This document shows, one piece after another, positions 25,911 to 34,092 of a DNA stretch of 64,000 bases. Every line of letters begins with the position of its first letter. The first letter of the stretch is position 1. The position numbers and the translations under genes are program-made. A model generated the notes under the pieces. The model was not told where the DNA came from, made no database searches, and worked only from the letters and a program-made list of their open reading frames with translations. Where the stretch lies: positions 46,014 through 110,013 of the forward strand of contig QHUK01000018.1 in assembly GCA_003222085.1 (NCBI GenBank). The letters are read 5' to 3'. This DNA comes from Gemmatimonadota bacterium. Its GTDB lineage: Bacteria; Gemmatimonadota; Gemmatimonadetes; Gemmatimonadales; GWC2-71-9.

Positions 25911-26910
25911 CCTCGTCATCCAGACCGCCTTTCTTGGAGACGTGGTGCTCACGACGCCGCTGCTCGAGGCGCTCGCCGCCCGCCACGGGCCGGTGGACGT
26001 GGTCACGACCCCGGCTGCGGCACCGCTGATCGAGCCCCACCCCGCGGTCCGGCGGGTGATCCCGTACGACAAGAAGGGCCGCGATCGGGGCTGGCGTGGA
26101 TTGGTCAACCTGGTCCGCGGCCTGCGCGCGGAGCGCTACGAATGCGCGTATCTTCCGCATCGCTCCCTGCGGACGGCGCTGGCGGCGTGGCTCGCCCGCA
26201 TCCCGCGGCGGGTCGGCTTCGACGACGGCTGGCGGTCGCTCTACACCGACATCCGACCGCGGGCGAAGCAGGGTCACGAGGTGGACCGCCTGCTCGCGCT
26301 CGCGGACGTCGCGGCGCACCGTGCCCGCCCGTCCCTGTACGTCCCCCTCGCCGATCGTGTGGCGACGGAGGGGTTCCTGCGGGAGCATGGAATGCAGGGC
26401 AGGTTCGTCGCGCTCGCCCCGGGATCGATCTGGGGGTCGAAGCGCTGGCCGTACTATGGAGCGCTGGCGGAGCGGCTGGCGGGCAGAGTCGGGATCGTGG
26501 TGGTCGGCGGCCCGGAGGACGCGGGGCTCGCCGCGGAGATCACCGAAGCGGTGGCGCGGTCGGGCGGTCACGCCGTCAGTGGATGCCGCCGGCTGACCGT
26601 GCGGCAGTCGGCGGAGGCGATCCGGCGGGCGGCCGTCCTCGTGACGAACGACAGCGCCCCGTTGCATTTCGCCCAGGCCGTCGGCACGCCGACCGTGGCG
26701 ATCTTCGGGTCGACCGCGCCGTCGTTCGGGTTCGGGCCGCGCGGACCGCGGGACCGGGTGGTCGAGCTCGAGGGCCTCCCGTGCCGCCCGTGCTCGGCGC
26801 ACGGGCCGCCCAGCTGCCCGTTGGGGCACCACCGGTGCATGAAGTCGCTCCGCGTGGAGGACGTCCTTCAGGCAATCGAGGAGACCGGTGCGCTACGTCG
26901 TCGGGATTGA
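25903..26910 (+). CDS. waaF: Lipopolysaccharide heptosyltransferase II (GT9)
   Basis: A 335-residue cytosolic glycosyltransferase of family GT9, adding heptose to the LPS inner core from ADP-heptose. Family features: the N-terminal [18 protein letters not shown], the [10 protein letters not shown] donor-site motif, [19 protein letters not shown] and the Cys-rich C-terminus [20 protein letters not shown] typical of heptosyltransferase II. The TTG at 25903 overlaps the lepA stop by eight bases. Its presence implies a heptose-containing LPS and so an outer membrane. It overlaps the next gene by 23 bases. Confidence 0.9.
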   Translation: MTSLVIQTAFLGDVVLTTPLLEALAARHGPVDVVTTPAAAPLIEPHPAVRRVIPYDKKGRDRGWRGLVNLVRGLRAERYECAYLPHRSLRTALAAWLARIPRRVGFDDGWRSLYTDIRPRAKQGHEVDRLLALADVAAHRARPSLYVPLADRVATEGFLREHGMQGRFVALAPGSIWGSKRWPYYGALAERLAGRVGIVVVGGPEDAGLAAEITEAVARSGGHAVSGCRRLTVRQSAEAIRRAAVLVTNDSAPLHFAQAVGTPTVAIFGSTAPSFGFGPRGPRDRVVELEGLPCRPCSAHGPPSCPLGHHRCMKSLRVEDVLQAIEETGALRRRD

Positions 26911-27853
26911 CATCGGCGGAACGAACATCGTCGCGGGCACCCTGGCCGAAGACGGCTCGGAGCTGCTGGGTCTCGTGTCGGAGCCGACGTTTTCGGAGCG
27001 GGGGGCGGAAGCGGTGCTGACCCGCATCGTGAAGCTGGCGCGGGCCTCGATGGCCGCGGCCCGCGGCAAGGAGATTGCCGGCGTCGGCATCGGATCGCCC
27101 GGTCCGCTCGACACCAAGACCGGCGTGGTGCTGCTCACGCCCAACCTCGGCTGGACGAACTTTCCCCTCCGCGACCGGCTCGCCACGTCGCTGGGCCTGC
27201 CCGCCACGCTCGATAACGACGCCAACTGCGCCATTTTCGGTGAGTGGTGGCGCGGCGCGGCGCGCGGCGCCAACCACGTCGTGGGCCTCACGATCGGGAC
27301 CGGGATCGGCGGCGGCATCGTGCTGGGTGGCGAGATTTACCGCGGCGTGTCGGACCTGGCGGGCGAGATCGGGCACATGACCATCGACGTGATGGGCCGG
27401 CGCTGCAAGTGCGGCAACGACGGCTGCCTCGAGGCGTACGCGTCGGGGCCGGCGATCGCGGCGCGGGCGGTCGAAGGGATCAGGCCCGGCGCCGATACGT
27501 CGCTCCCCGGGTACGTGAACGGCGACCTCTCGAAGATCACCGCCCAGGTGGTGTACGAGGCCGCGCACGACGGCGACGAGTACGCCCGGGAAGTGGTCAA
27601 GGACACCGCCAAGTTCCTGGGCGCGGGCGTCGCCAACATCATCAACATCTTCAATCCCGAAGTCGTCGTCATCTGCGGCGGTGTGACCCTCGCGGGAGAC
27701 CGCCTGTTTGTTCCGTTGCGGGCGGAAGTGCAGCGACGCGCGTTCAAGCCGGCCGTGGACGCGTGCCGCATCGTGCCCGGCGAGCTGACGGGCACGGCCG
27801 GCGTGTACGGCGCGGCCGCCGTGTTCGTCAGGCACACCTGGGGGCGCTTGTGA
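26888..27853 (+). CDS. glk: ROK-family glucokinase
   Basis: A 321-residue sugar kinase phosphorylating glucose or a related hexose with ATP. Motifs: [10 protein letters not shown] (phosphate-binding loop), GSPGPLDTKTGVV, the catalytic-base region LDNDANCAIFGEWWRGAA, TIGTGIGGGIVLGG and the ROK zinc signature CKCGNDGCLEAYASG. The GTG at 26888 lies inside the end of the heptosyltransferase gene. The TGA overlaps the GTG of the next sugar-kinase-like gene (GTGA). Some ROK proteins use N-acetylmannosamine or act as regulators; no DNA-binding domain is present here, so a kinase is the better call. Confidence 0.92.
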   Translation: MRYVVGIDIGGTNIVAGTLAEDGSELLGLVSEPTFSERGAEAVLTRIVKLARASMAAARGKEIAGVGIGSPGPLDTKTGVVLLTPNLGWTNFPLRDRLATSLGLPATLDNDANCAIFGEWWRGAARGANHVVGLTIGTGIGGGIVLGGEIYRGVSDLAGEIGHMTIDVMGRRCKCGNDGCLEAYASGPAIAARAVEGIRPGADTSLPGYVNGDLSKITAQVVYEAAHDGDEYAREVVKDTAKFLGAGVANIINIFNPEVVVICGGVTLAGDRLFVPLRAEVQRRAFKPAVDACRIVPGELTGTAGVYGAAAVFVRHTWGRL

Positions 27854-28761
27854 AACGGCTCGGCGTGATCGGCTCGATGGTGTGGGATACGATCTACGGG
27901 CGCGACCCCGCCCAGCCGGCGATCGAGGAGTGGGGGGGCATCTCGTACTCGCTCGCGGCGCTCGACGCGACGCTGCGCGACGACTGGCAGATCGTGCCGC
28001 TCGTCAAGGTCGGGCGCGACCTCGCGGCCCGGGCGAACAAGTTCCTCGGCAGCCTGCGCCACGTGGTTCCCGGGGCGCGCTTCCTGGAGGTCCCGGCGCC
28101 GAACAACCGGGTCACCCTGCGCTATTACCAGGCCGAGCGCCGCTGCGAGCAGATGTCGGGCGGTGTGCCGGCGTGGACGTGGCCCGAGCTGGGGCCCCAG
28201 GTGCGCGACCTGGACGCGCTGTACGTGAACTTCATCTCCGGGTACGAGCTCGACCTGGACACGACCCAGCTTTTGCGGCGCGGCTTTCCACGCTTCCTCT
28301 ACGCCGACCTGCACAGCCTCTTCCTGGGGAAGGAGCCCGACGGCACGCGCGTGCCCCGGCCGCTACCGGACGCGCCGGCGTGGTTCGGCTGCTTCGATAT
28401 GGTGCAAATGAACGAAGCGGAGCTGGCACAGCTCGGCCCCGATCCCCTGCTCGTGGCCGCCGGCGCGCTGACGCGCGGCTGTCAGACCCTCGTCGTGACC
28501 CTGGGCCCGCGGGGCGTGGCCTATTTCACGGGCCGACCGGTGCGGAGTGCCCGGATCGCATCGGATGCGGCGCCCGACCCGGAGGGCGACCCCACGGGTT
28601 GCGGGGACGTGCTCGGGGCCACGGTCGTGGCCTCGCTCGTCACGGGTGCCGCGCTCGAGGAGGCGCTGCGGCTCGGCACGCACATGGGCGCGCGAAACGT
28701 GACCCACCGCGGCGCCACCGGATTGCGCGACCACCTGCTGGGCAGGCTCTCGACGGTGTGA
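27850..28761 (+). CDS. PfkB-family carbohydrate/nucleoside kinase
   Basis: A 303-residue ribokinase-fold protein. The C-terminal PfkB signature is DPTGCGDVLGATVVASL, with catalytic Asp in TGCGD and an anion-hole GCGD in place of the common GAGD. An upstream NEAELAQLG and VTLGPRGVAYF match the family nucleotide-binding strands. The N-terminus lacks the usual GGxxxN substrate motif, having IEEWGGISYSLAAL instead, so the substrate cannot be predicted. The GTG at 27850 forms a GTGA overlap with glk, and its own end forms another with the ATPase gene. Confidence 0.85.
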   Translation: MKRLGVIGSMVWDTIYGRDPAQPAIEEWGGISYSLAALDATLRDDWQIVPLVKVGRDLAARANKFLGSLRHVVPGARFLEVPAPNNRVTLRYYQAERRCEQMSGGVPAWTWPELGPQVRDLDALYVNFISGYELDLDTTQLLRRGFPRFLYADLHSLFLGKEPDGTRVPRPLPDAPAWFGCFDMVQMNEAELAQLGPDPLLVAAGALTRGCQTLVVTLGPRGVAYFTGRPVRSARIASDAAPDPEGDPTGCGDVLGATVVASLVTGAALEEALRLGTHMGARNVTHRGATGLRDHLLGRLSTV

Positions 28762-29681
28762 CCCGGCTCGTCGACGTCCCGTCCCAGTTCGACGATCGCT
28801 CGTTCGACCAGTTCGCGGGCGCGTTCGCCGAGGCGGCGAAGGACGGCGAGCGGCTCTTGTTCGATGCCCATGCGGCCGAATGGGCGTCCCCGTATGGGCT
28901 GGTCGGCCTGCTCGTGGCGGGGCAGGCGGCACGGGGCACCGGACACGGCGGGGAGGGAGCCGGTGAGCGACCCTTGCTCACCGCGCCGACGCACGCGGAC
29001 GTCCTCACCTACTGGACGCGCGCTGGATTCTTCCGCGAAGCAGCCGAGCTGTTCGAGATCCATGGGAAGGTGCCGAGGGTGAAAGCCGCGGCGGAGAGCG
29101 ACGTGCTGCTCCCCGTGACGCCGGTGCGCGCGGCGGAAGACGTGCACACCGTGGTCTCGAACATCCAGCAGCGCGCGTCTGCCATCCTGGCGTCCGAGCT
29201 CGGCCTCGATCCGAAGGCGACGATGGGCTTCGCTATGGCGCTTTCCGAGGCGTGTCAGAATATTGTAGAACACGCGGGCACCGGCGGCTGGGTGGCCGTG
29301 CAGGCATACTACTGGCGCCGCACGCTCGCCAAGCGGGTGGTCGTGATCGCGGTGGGGGACGCGGGGGTAGGGTTCCGCCACTCCCTCGAGCCGACGCAGA
29401 GCAAGCGGTTCGGAACGCGCTGGGGGGACGCGGCGGCACTCGAGGCTGCGCTGATCCAGGGCATCAGTCGGTTCCGCGATCCGGGCCGCGGGCAAGGGCT
29501 CGCCGGGATCCGCCGCTATCTCGCCCGCTGGGACGGCAAGATCGCGATTCGCAGCGGGACGGCCCGAATCGCGATTGTGCCCAAGTGGGACGACGACGTG
29601 CCCTTGAAGGACGGTCTCCCGCCGTTCCCGGGCGCTCAGGTGCTCATCATCATACCGGAGCAGGGGTCCACCAAGCGGTGA
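28758..29681 (+). CDS. Anti-sigma-factor-type ATPase (HATPase) with STAS-like N-terminus
   Basis: A 307-residue protein. The C-terminal half is a GHKL ATPase of the serine-kinase/anti-sigma type: N box LSEACQNIVEHAG, G1 box VGDAGVGF, G2 box RGQGLAGI. The first 100 or so residues (FDAHAAEWASPYGLVGLLVAG) resemble a STAS-like fold. Such proteins bind or phosphorylate STAS antagonists in partner-switching circuits. A STAS protein is encoded directly downstream with a GTGA overlap, which supports that reading. No sigma factor or PP2C phosphatase is adjacent; the PP2C at 47.1 kb is a possible partner. Confidence 0.82.
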   Translation: MTRLVDVPSQFDDRSFDQFAGAFAEAAKDGERLLFDAHAAEWASPYGLVGLLVAGQAARGTGHGGEGAGERPLLTAPTHADVLTYWTRAGFFREAAELFEIHGKVPRVKAAAESDVLLPVTPVRAAEDVHTVVSNIQQRASAILASELGLDPKATMGFAMALSEACQNIVEHAGTGGWVAVQAYYWRRTLAKRVVVIAVGDAGVGFRHSLEPTQSKRFGTRWGDAAALEAALIQGISRFRDPGRGQGLAGIRRYLARWDGKIAIRSGTARIAIVPKWDDDVPLKDGLPPFPGAQVLIIIPEQGSTKR

Positions 29682-30115
29682 TACAGCACATCGACGTGCA
29701 CGCGGTGCTCCAGGAATCGGTGTCGGGCGTCTATACGGACCTGGTCACCCGCCCGACCGGGCGTGTCGTGCGCGAAGGCATCGAGCGGGCGATGGCGACG
29801 GCCGCAGGGGAAGTCGCCGTCGCCCGCATCGATTTCACGCGGGTCGGGTGCATCGACTACTCGTGCGCCGACGAGATCGTGGCGAAGCTGTTGCGGAGCC
29901 GGCCGGGAGTGCTGGTGCTCATGGGCGTCTCGGACGGGCACCGCGAAGCGATCGAGCCGGTGCTCGCGGGTCATCGGCTCGCGGTGCTGATCGAGCGGCC
30001 CGACGGCACGCTGGAGGCGGTCGGGGCCCCGGACGCGGCGGCGGCGCTGCTCGAGGAGCTGGTGGCGCGGCGGCTCGCCGCACGCTCGGCCGGAGGGACC
30101 CTCACGCTGACGTGA
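29678..30115 (+). CDS. STAS-domain protein (anti-anti-sigma-like)
   Basis: A 145-residue protein. The central region ARIDFTRVGCIDYSCADEIV has the STAS pattern (strand, then a Ser in the position of the regulatory phospho-serine, then helix), and FTRVGCIDYS contains the candidate Ser. The C-terminal 40 residues are Ala/Leu-rich helix. It probably switches partner with the ATPase encoded just upstream. GTGA overlaps occur at both ends. The conserved phospho-site cannot be confirmed without an alignment. Confidence 0.75.
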   Translation: MIQHIDVHAVLQESVSGVYTDLVTRPTGRVVREGIERAMATAAGEVAVARIDFTRVGCIDYSCADEIVAKLLRSRPGVLVLMGVSDGHREAIEPVLAGHRLAVLIERPDGTLEAVGAPDAAAALLEELVARRLAARSAGGTLTLT

Positions 30116-31266
30116 AGCGTCGCCTCGGCTTTTCGACCCGCGCTGTGCATGGCGACCCGGAGGGGCGCCCCGACTGGGCGCCCGTGGTGGCGCCGCTGTA
30201 TCAGAGTGCCACGTTCACCAATCCCATCGGGTCGGCTCAGGAAGTCATCTACGCCCGGTACGGCAACAACCCCAACCACGTGGCGATTGCCAAGCGCCTC
30301 GCGCTGCTCGAGGGCGCCGAGGCCGCGCTGTTCGTGGGTAGCGGCATGGGCGCGATCGCCCTGTCGCATCTCGCGGTGCTGCGCCCCGGGGACCACCTGC
30401 TCTCGAGCGAGTGGATCTACGGCGGGGTGTACCGGTTGTTCGCACAGGAGTTCGGTCGCTTCGGCATCGAGGTGTCGTTCGTCAACCCGCTGGAGCCGCG
30501 CACCTGGAAGCGCGGGCTCAAGAAAAACACCCGGGCCATCTTCGTCGAGACCCCCACCAATCCCCTGCTCCGCGTGCTCGATCTCGAGCCGATCGCCACG
30601 CTGTGTAAGACCGAGGGGCTCGCGCTGCTCGTCGACGCCACCTTCGCCACGCCCCTCAACTACCGGCCGCTCGAGCACGGCGCCGACGTGGTGATCCACA
30701 GCGCCACGAAATACTTGAACGGCCACTCCGACGTGCTCGCGGGGGCGGTCGCGGGCAGCGAGTCGGTGATCGAAGAGGTGCGCAAGCTGCTGCACGTGTG
30801 GGGCCAAGCCCTCGACCCGATGGCCGCCTGGCTGATCGATCGCGGGATGAAGACGCTCGCGGTGCGCGTCGCGCGGCAGAACGAGACCGCGCTGGCGGTC
30901 GCGGAGTGGTGCGCCAAGCAGTCGCAATTCGCCACGGTGCACTACCCCGGGCTGCCGTCGCACGCCGATCACGACGTGGCGAAGCGAATCCTCAACGGCT
31001 TCGGGGGGATGCTGGGGGTCGAGCTCAAGGGCGGCGCGCGGGCGGCGGAGCGGTTCCTGCGCGCGCTCACCATCGCGGCACACGCCCCCAGTCTCGGCGG
31101 CGTGGAAACGCTGGTGTCCGAGCCGCGACTCACGTCGCACGCGATGCTCACGCCCGACGCCCGGGCCCGGGCTGGCATTCCCGATGGCTTCCTGAGATTT
31201 TCCATCGGACTGGAGGACTCGGACGACATCATCGCGGACTTTGCGCAAGCCCTGGCGCAGCTGTAA
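30112..31266 (+). CDS. Trans-sulfuration PLP enzyme (cystathionine synthase/lyase or O-acetylhomoserine sulfhydrylase family)
   Basis: A 384-residue Cys/Met-metabolism PLP-dependent enzyme. Visible: RAVHGDPEGRP at the N-terminus, YARYGNNPNHVAIAKRLALL, GSGMGAIALSHLAVLRPGDH (PLP phosphate site), ETPTNPLLRVLDL, DATFATPLNYRPLEHGADV, the PLP lysine in HSATKYLNGHSDVLAG, and SLGGVETLVSEP near the C-terminus. The exact reaction (gamma-synthase, beta- or gamma-lyase, sulfhydrylase) cannot be separated by eye. The GTG at 30112 overlaps the STAS gene stop (GTGA), and ftsE follows the TAA with no gap. Confidence 0.92.
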   Translation: MKRRLGFSTRAVHGDPEGRPDWAPVVAPLYQSATFTNPIGSAQEVIYARYGNNPNHVAIAKRLALLEGAEAALFVGSGMGAIALSHLAVLRPGDHLLSSEWIYGGVYRLFAQEFGRFGIEVSFVNPLEPRTWKRGLKKNTRAIFVETPTNPLLRVLDLEPIATLCKTEGLALLVDATFATPLNYRPLEHGADVVIHSATKYLNGHSDVLAGAVAGSESVIEEVRKLLHVWGQALDPMAAWLIDRGMKTLAVRVARQNETALAVAEWCAKQSQFATVHYPGLPSHADHDVAKRILNGFGGMLGVELKGGARAAERFLRALTIAAHAPSLGGVETLVSEPRLTSHAMLTPDARARAGIPDGFLRFSIGLEDSDDIIADFAQALAQL

Positions 31267-31962
31267 GTGATCAAGTTCACGAATGTCTTCAAGGCCTTCC
31301 CCAAAGGGGGGCTCGCCCTGAAGGACGTGTCGTTCCACATCGCGAAGGGCGAGTTCGTGTTCCTCACCGGTCATTCGGGGGCCGGCAAGTCCACCGTCCT
31401 CAAGCTGGTCTACGCCGACGAGCCGGTGACGAGCGGCGAAGTGCGCGTCTCGGGGTTCAACGTGGCGGAGCTGCGTCCCCGCGACGTCCCGATGCTGCGC
31501 CGTCGGCTCGGCATCGTGTTCCAGGACTTTCGCCTGCTCGAAGACCGGACCGCCGAGGAGAACGTCGCCTTCGCGCTCGAAGTCACGGGCGCCCGGCGCT
31601 CGTCGATCCCGGCGCGCGTGATGCGGGTCCTCACCCAGGTCGGGCTCGCGGCCAAAGCGCAGGCCTACCCCCGCGAGCTGTCGGGTGGTGAGCAGCAGCG
31701 GGTCGCCATCGCCCGGGCGCTCGTGAACGAGCCGAGCGTTCTGCTCGCCGACGAGCCGACGGGGAACCTGGACGAGCGGGCCACGCGCGGCGTGTTCCAG
31801 CTGCTGCGCGACATCAACGCCAGCGGCACGGCCGTCGTGATGGCCACGCACGACCTCGATCTGGTGCGTCAGGCGCCCTACCGCGTGATCGAGCTCCAGG
31901 AGGGAGCGCTGGTGTACGACTCCGCGGTGGACGAGCCCCGCGACCAGGCGGCGACGCCGTGA
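31267..31962 (+). CDS. ftsE: Cell-division ABC ATPase FtsE
   Basis: A 231-residue ATPase partner of FtsX. Walker A GHSGAGKSTVLKLVY, Q loop VFQDFRLLEDRTAEEN, signature LSGGEQQRVAIARAL, Walker B VLLADEPTGNLDE and switch His MATHDLD are all intact. FtsEX does not transport; ATP hydrolysis changes the conformation of periplasmic EnvC-type activators of peptidoglycan amidases at the septum. The GTG at 31267 follows the previous stop directly. It overlaps ftsX by four bases. Confidence 0.96.
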   Translation: MIKFTNVFKAFPKGGLALKDVSFHIAKGEFVFLTGHSGAGKSTVLKLVYADEPVTSGEVRVSGFNVAELRPRDVPMLRRRLGIVFQDFRLLEDRTAEENVAFALEVTGARRSSIPARVMRVLTQVGLAAKAQAYPRELSGGEQQRVAIARALVNEPSVLLADEPTGNLDERATRGVFQLLRDINASGTAVVMATHDLDLVRQAPYRVIELQEGALVYDSAVDEPRDQAATP

Positions 31963-32816
31963 ATCTCACGATTCGCGAAGCGCTGCTCGCCTTCCGGCGC
32001 GCCCCGCTGCTCTCGGCGCTCTCGGTGACGACCATCGCGTTCTCGCTGTTCGTGGTCGGCCTGTTCGGCCTCGTGGCCGTGAACCTGCAGGATGCGCTGC
32101 GCGGCGTGGCCGAGCGTGTGGAGATCGTCGCCTACCTCCTCCCCGGCACGCCGATCGAATCCATCACGCTCGCCGAGAAGGACATCGAGGCATTCCCCGA
32201 AGTGCACTCGGCCGTCTACGTGAGCGAGGACTCGGCGCTGGCCCGGGCGCGGGCCGAGCTGGTCGAGTTCCGCGACGTGCTGCAGGAGCTCGAGCGCAAC
32301 CCGCTCCCCGCCTCCATCGAGGTGAAGCTCAAGCCCCGGTTCCGCGACGCCGAGCACGTGAACGACGTCGCCGACCGGCTCCGCGGGTTCGGGTTCGTGG
32401 ACGACGTGCGGTTCGGACGCGATTGGGTGGAAAAGCTCGACCGGCTGCGGCAGGTCGCGGCGGCAGTGGGGCTGGTGGTCGGAGCGGCGTTCGCCGTGGT
32501 GGCCATCATCATCATCGGCACCACCATCCGCATGGCGGTGCTGCAGCGCAGCCGCGAGATCGCCATCATGCGCCTGGTGGGCGCCACCAACGGCTTTATC
32601 CGCCGCCCGTTCCTGCTGCAGGGAGCGATCAAGGGAATGCTCGGCGGGCTGGTCGCGGTCGGGCTCTCGTACGGCGCGTACACCCTCATCAACCGCTGGC
32701 TCATCCAGGCGGCGTTCTTCTCGAACGTGCAGGCGCTCGCCATAGTCGGCTTCGGCACTCTCATCGGATTCTTTGGCAGTGCTGCATCGGTGGGGCGACA
32801 CTTGCGACGGGTATGA
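31959..32816 (+). CDS. ftsX: Cell-division membrane protein FtsX
   Basis: A 285-residue protein with the FtsX layout: N-terminal helix (about 20-45, LLSALSVTTIAFSLFVVGLF), a periplasmic domain (about 50-155), and three more helices (about 165-195, 220-245 and 255-280). IAIMRLVGATNGFIRRPFL is the family motif between helices 2 and 3. The periplasmic domain would contact the EnvC-like protein encoded next. GTG at 31959 with GTGA overlap to ftsE. The repeat array begins within ten bases of its TGA. Confidence 0.95.
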   Translation: MNLTIREALLAFRRAPLLSALSVTTIAFSLFVVGLFGLVAVNLQDALRGVAERVEIVAYLLPGTPIESITLAEKDIEAFPEVHSAVYVSEDSALARARAELVEFRDVLQELERNPLPASIEVKLKPRFRDAEHVNDVADRLRGFGFVDDVRFGRDWVEKLDRLRQVAAAVGLVVGAAFAVVAIIIIGTTIRMAVLQRSREIAIMRLVGATNGFIRRPFLLQGAIKGMLGGLVAVGLSYGAYTLINRWLIQAAFFSNVQALAIVGFGTLIGFFGSAASVGRHLRRV

Positions 32817-32823
32817 GGCGTCA

Positions 32824-32965
32824 AGCAAAGAGACGTCAAGCGTGAAGCGTCACGCAGGGGCGTCACGCAGAGACGTCGCGCAGAAACGTCGAGACGCCGT
32901 CGTCTTTGCGCGACGGTTTTGCGTGACGATGTTGTGCTACGCCTTTTGTGCTACGTCTCTTGCCT
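32824..32965. repeat. Palindrome with 13-base-unit arms spanning the 5' end of envC
   Basis: The left arm has 13-base units at 32848, 32861 and 32874 (CGTCACGCAGGGG, CGTCACGCAGAGA, CGTCGCGCAGAAA). The right arm has complementary-type units at 32899, 32912 and beyond (GTCGTCTTTGCGC, GACGGTTTTGCGT, GACGATGTTGTGC). The unit matches the right arm at 2305-2343. The element starts just after the ftsX stop and encodes the start region and signal peptide of the EnvC-like protein. Confidence 0.8.
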
Positions 32966-34092
32966 CCCAACGTCCCCAACCCTTCGATCAACAGCTGCGT
33001 GACAACCAGCAACGGTTGGAAAGCATCCGCCGCGAGCGGTCGGACGTCGAGCAGGAGCTCGAGCGGCTGCGCACGCAGGTACACTCGCTCTCCGACGAGC
33101 TCGCGAACATCGAGCGTCAGAAAGAGACGACCAATCGGATCGTGAACGAGCTGGACCGCCAGATTTATGCGCTGTCGGACCAGATCGATCGGACCACGGT
33201 CGACCTGTTGCTCGCCCAGAACGCACTCGCCGAGAAGCGCGCCGTGCTCGAGCGGCGCCTGGTCGACATCTCGAAACGCGGGGCGCTGTACGGGTACCAG
33301 GTCCTCCTCGCGGCGGAGAGCTTCGGTGATCTGTTGTCGCGCTACAAGTACCTGTACCTCGTGAGCCGGCAGGATCGGCTGCTGGCGAACGACATGTCCA
33401 AGCTGCAGCGGCGCATCGGCCGCGAGCGCCAGACGCTGGTCGACGGGCGCGACGCGCTGGGGCGGCGCAAGACCGAGCGCACGGAAGAGCTGGACCGTTA
33501 CCTGTCACTCGAGCGCGAGCGGCAGACGTCACTCCGTGAGACGCGGCGCAGCGCGCGTGAGGCCCTGCAGCGCTTGTCCGAGCTCGAGCGTGACGAGAAG
33601 GGCCTGAACGACCGGATCGTCGCCCTGGAGCGCGCCCGCCGTGAGGCCGAAGCGCGCGGCGCCGCTACCGCGGCCGCCGCCATCACCACCGCGGACCTGG
33701 GCCAGCTCGACTGGCCCGTGCAAGGGCGGATCGTGTACCAGTTCGGTACCGCCACCGGCCCGAACAACACCCGCATCCCGTGGCACGGCATCGGAATCGC
33801 GGCGCCGGCCGGCACGCCGGTCCGCGCCATTGCGGGCGGCAGCGTGAGCCTCGCGGGACCCCTCGGCACGTACCTCTTCTCCGTGCTGGTGGATCACGGC
33901 GGCGGCTTCTACAGTTTTTATGGCTCCCTGAGTGACGTGAGCGTGGCCCGCGGCGAACGGATCACCAAAGGCCAGATCCTCGGCCACGTGGGCGGCGGGT
34001 CGAGCGATCAGGGACCCCACCTGCACTTCGAGATCCGGGGCCAGGGCGGCATCGCCCTGGACCCCGTCAACTGGCTGAAGACGCGCCGCTGA
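32842..34092 (+). CDS. EnvC-like amidase activator (coiled coil plus degenerate LytM domain)
   Basis: About 416 residues if GTG 32842 is the start; ATG 32929 is an alternative. A signal peptide (RRFCVTMLCYAFCATSLA) is followed by a long coiled coil (about 30-290) and a C-terminal M23/LytM domain (about 300-415, DWPVQGRIVYQFG to GPHLHFEIRG). The LytM zinc site is degenerate: GIGIAAP replaces the GIDIAAP aspartate and YSFYGSL replaces the YAHL histidine, with only HLHFE kept. Escherichia coli EnvC likewise lacks zinc ligands and activates amidases rather than cutting. Position after ftsEX fits that role. The signal peptide is encoded by repeat DNA. Confidence 0.88.
   Translation: MKRHAGASRRDVAQKRRDAVVFARRFCVTMLCYAFCATSLASQRPQPFDQQLRDNQQRLESIRRERSDVEQELERLRTQVHSLSDELANIERQKETTNRIVNELDRQIYALSDQIDRTTVDLLLAQNALAEKRAVLERRLVDISKRGALYGYQVLLAAESFGDLLSRYKYLYLVSRQDRLLANDMSKLQRRIGRERQTLVDGRDALGRRKTERTEELDRYLSLERERQTSLRETRRSAREALQRLSELERDEKGLNDRIVALERARREAEARGAATAAAAITTADLGQLDWPVQGRIVYQFGTATGPNNTRIPWHGIGIAAPAGTPVRAIAGGSVSLAGPLGTYLFSVLVDHGGGFYSFYGSLSDVSVARGERITKGQILGHVGGGSSDQGPHLHFEIRGQGGIALDPVNWLKTRR

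Noticed and set aside
27244..27849. Extended N-terminus of the PfkB-like kinase overlapping glk
   Set aside because: The added part is an Arg-rich shadow of glk; GTG 27850 gives a proper family start and a GTGA overlap.
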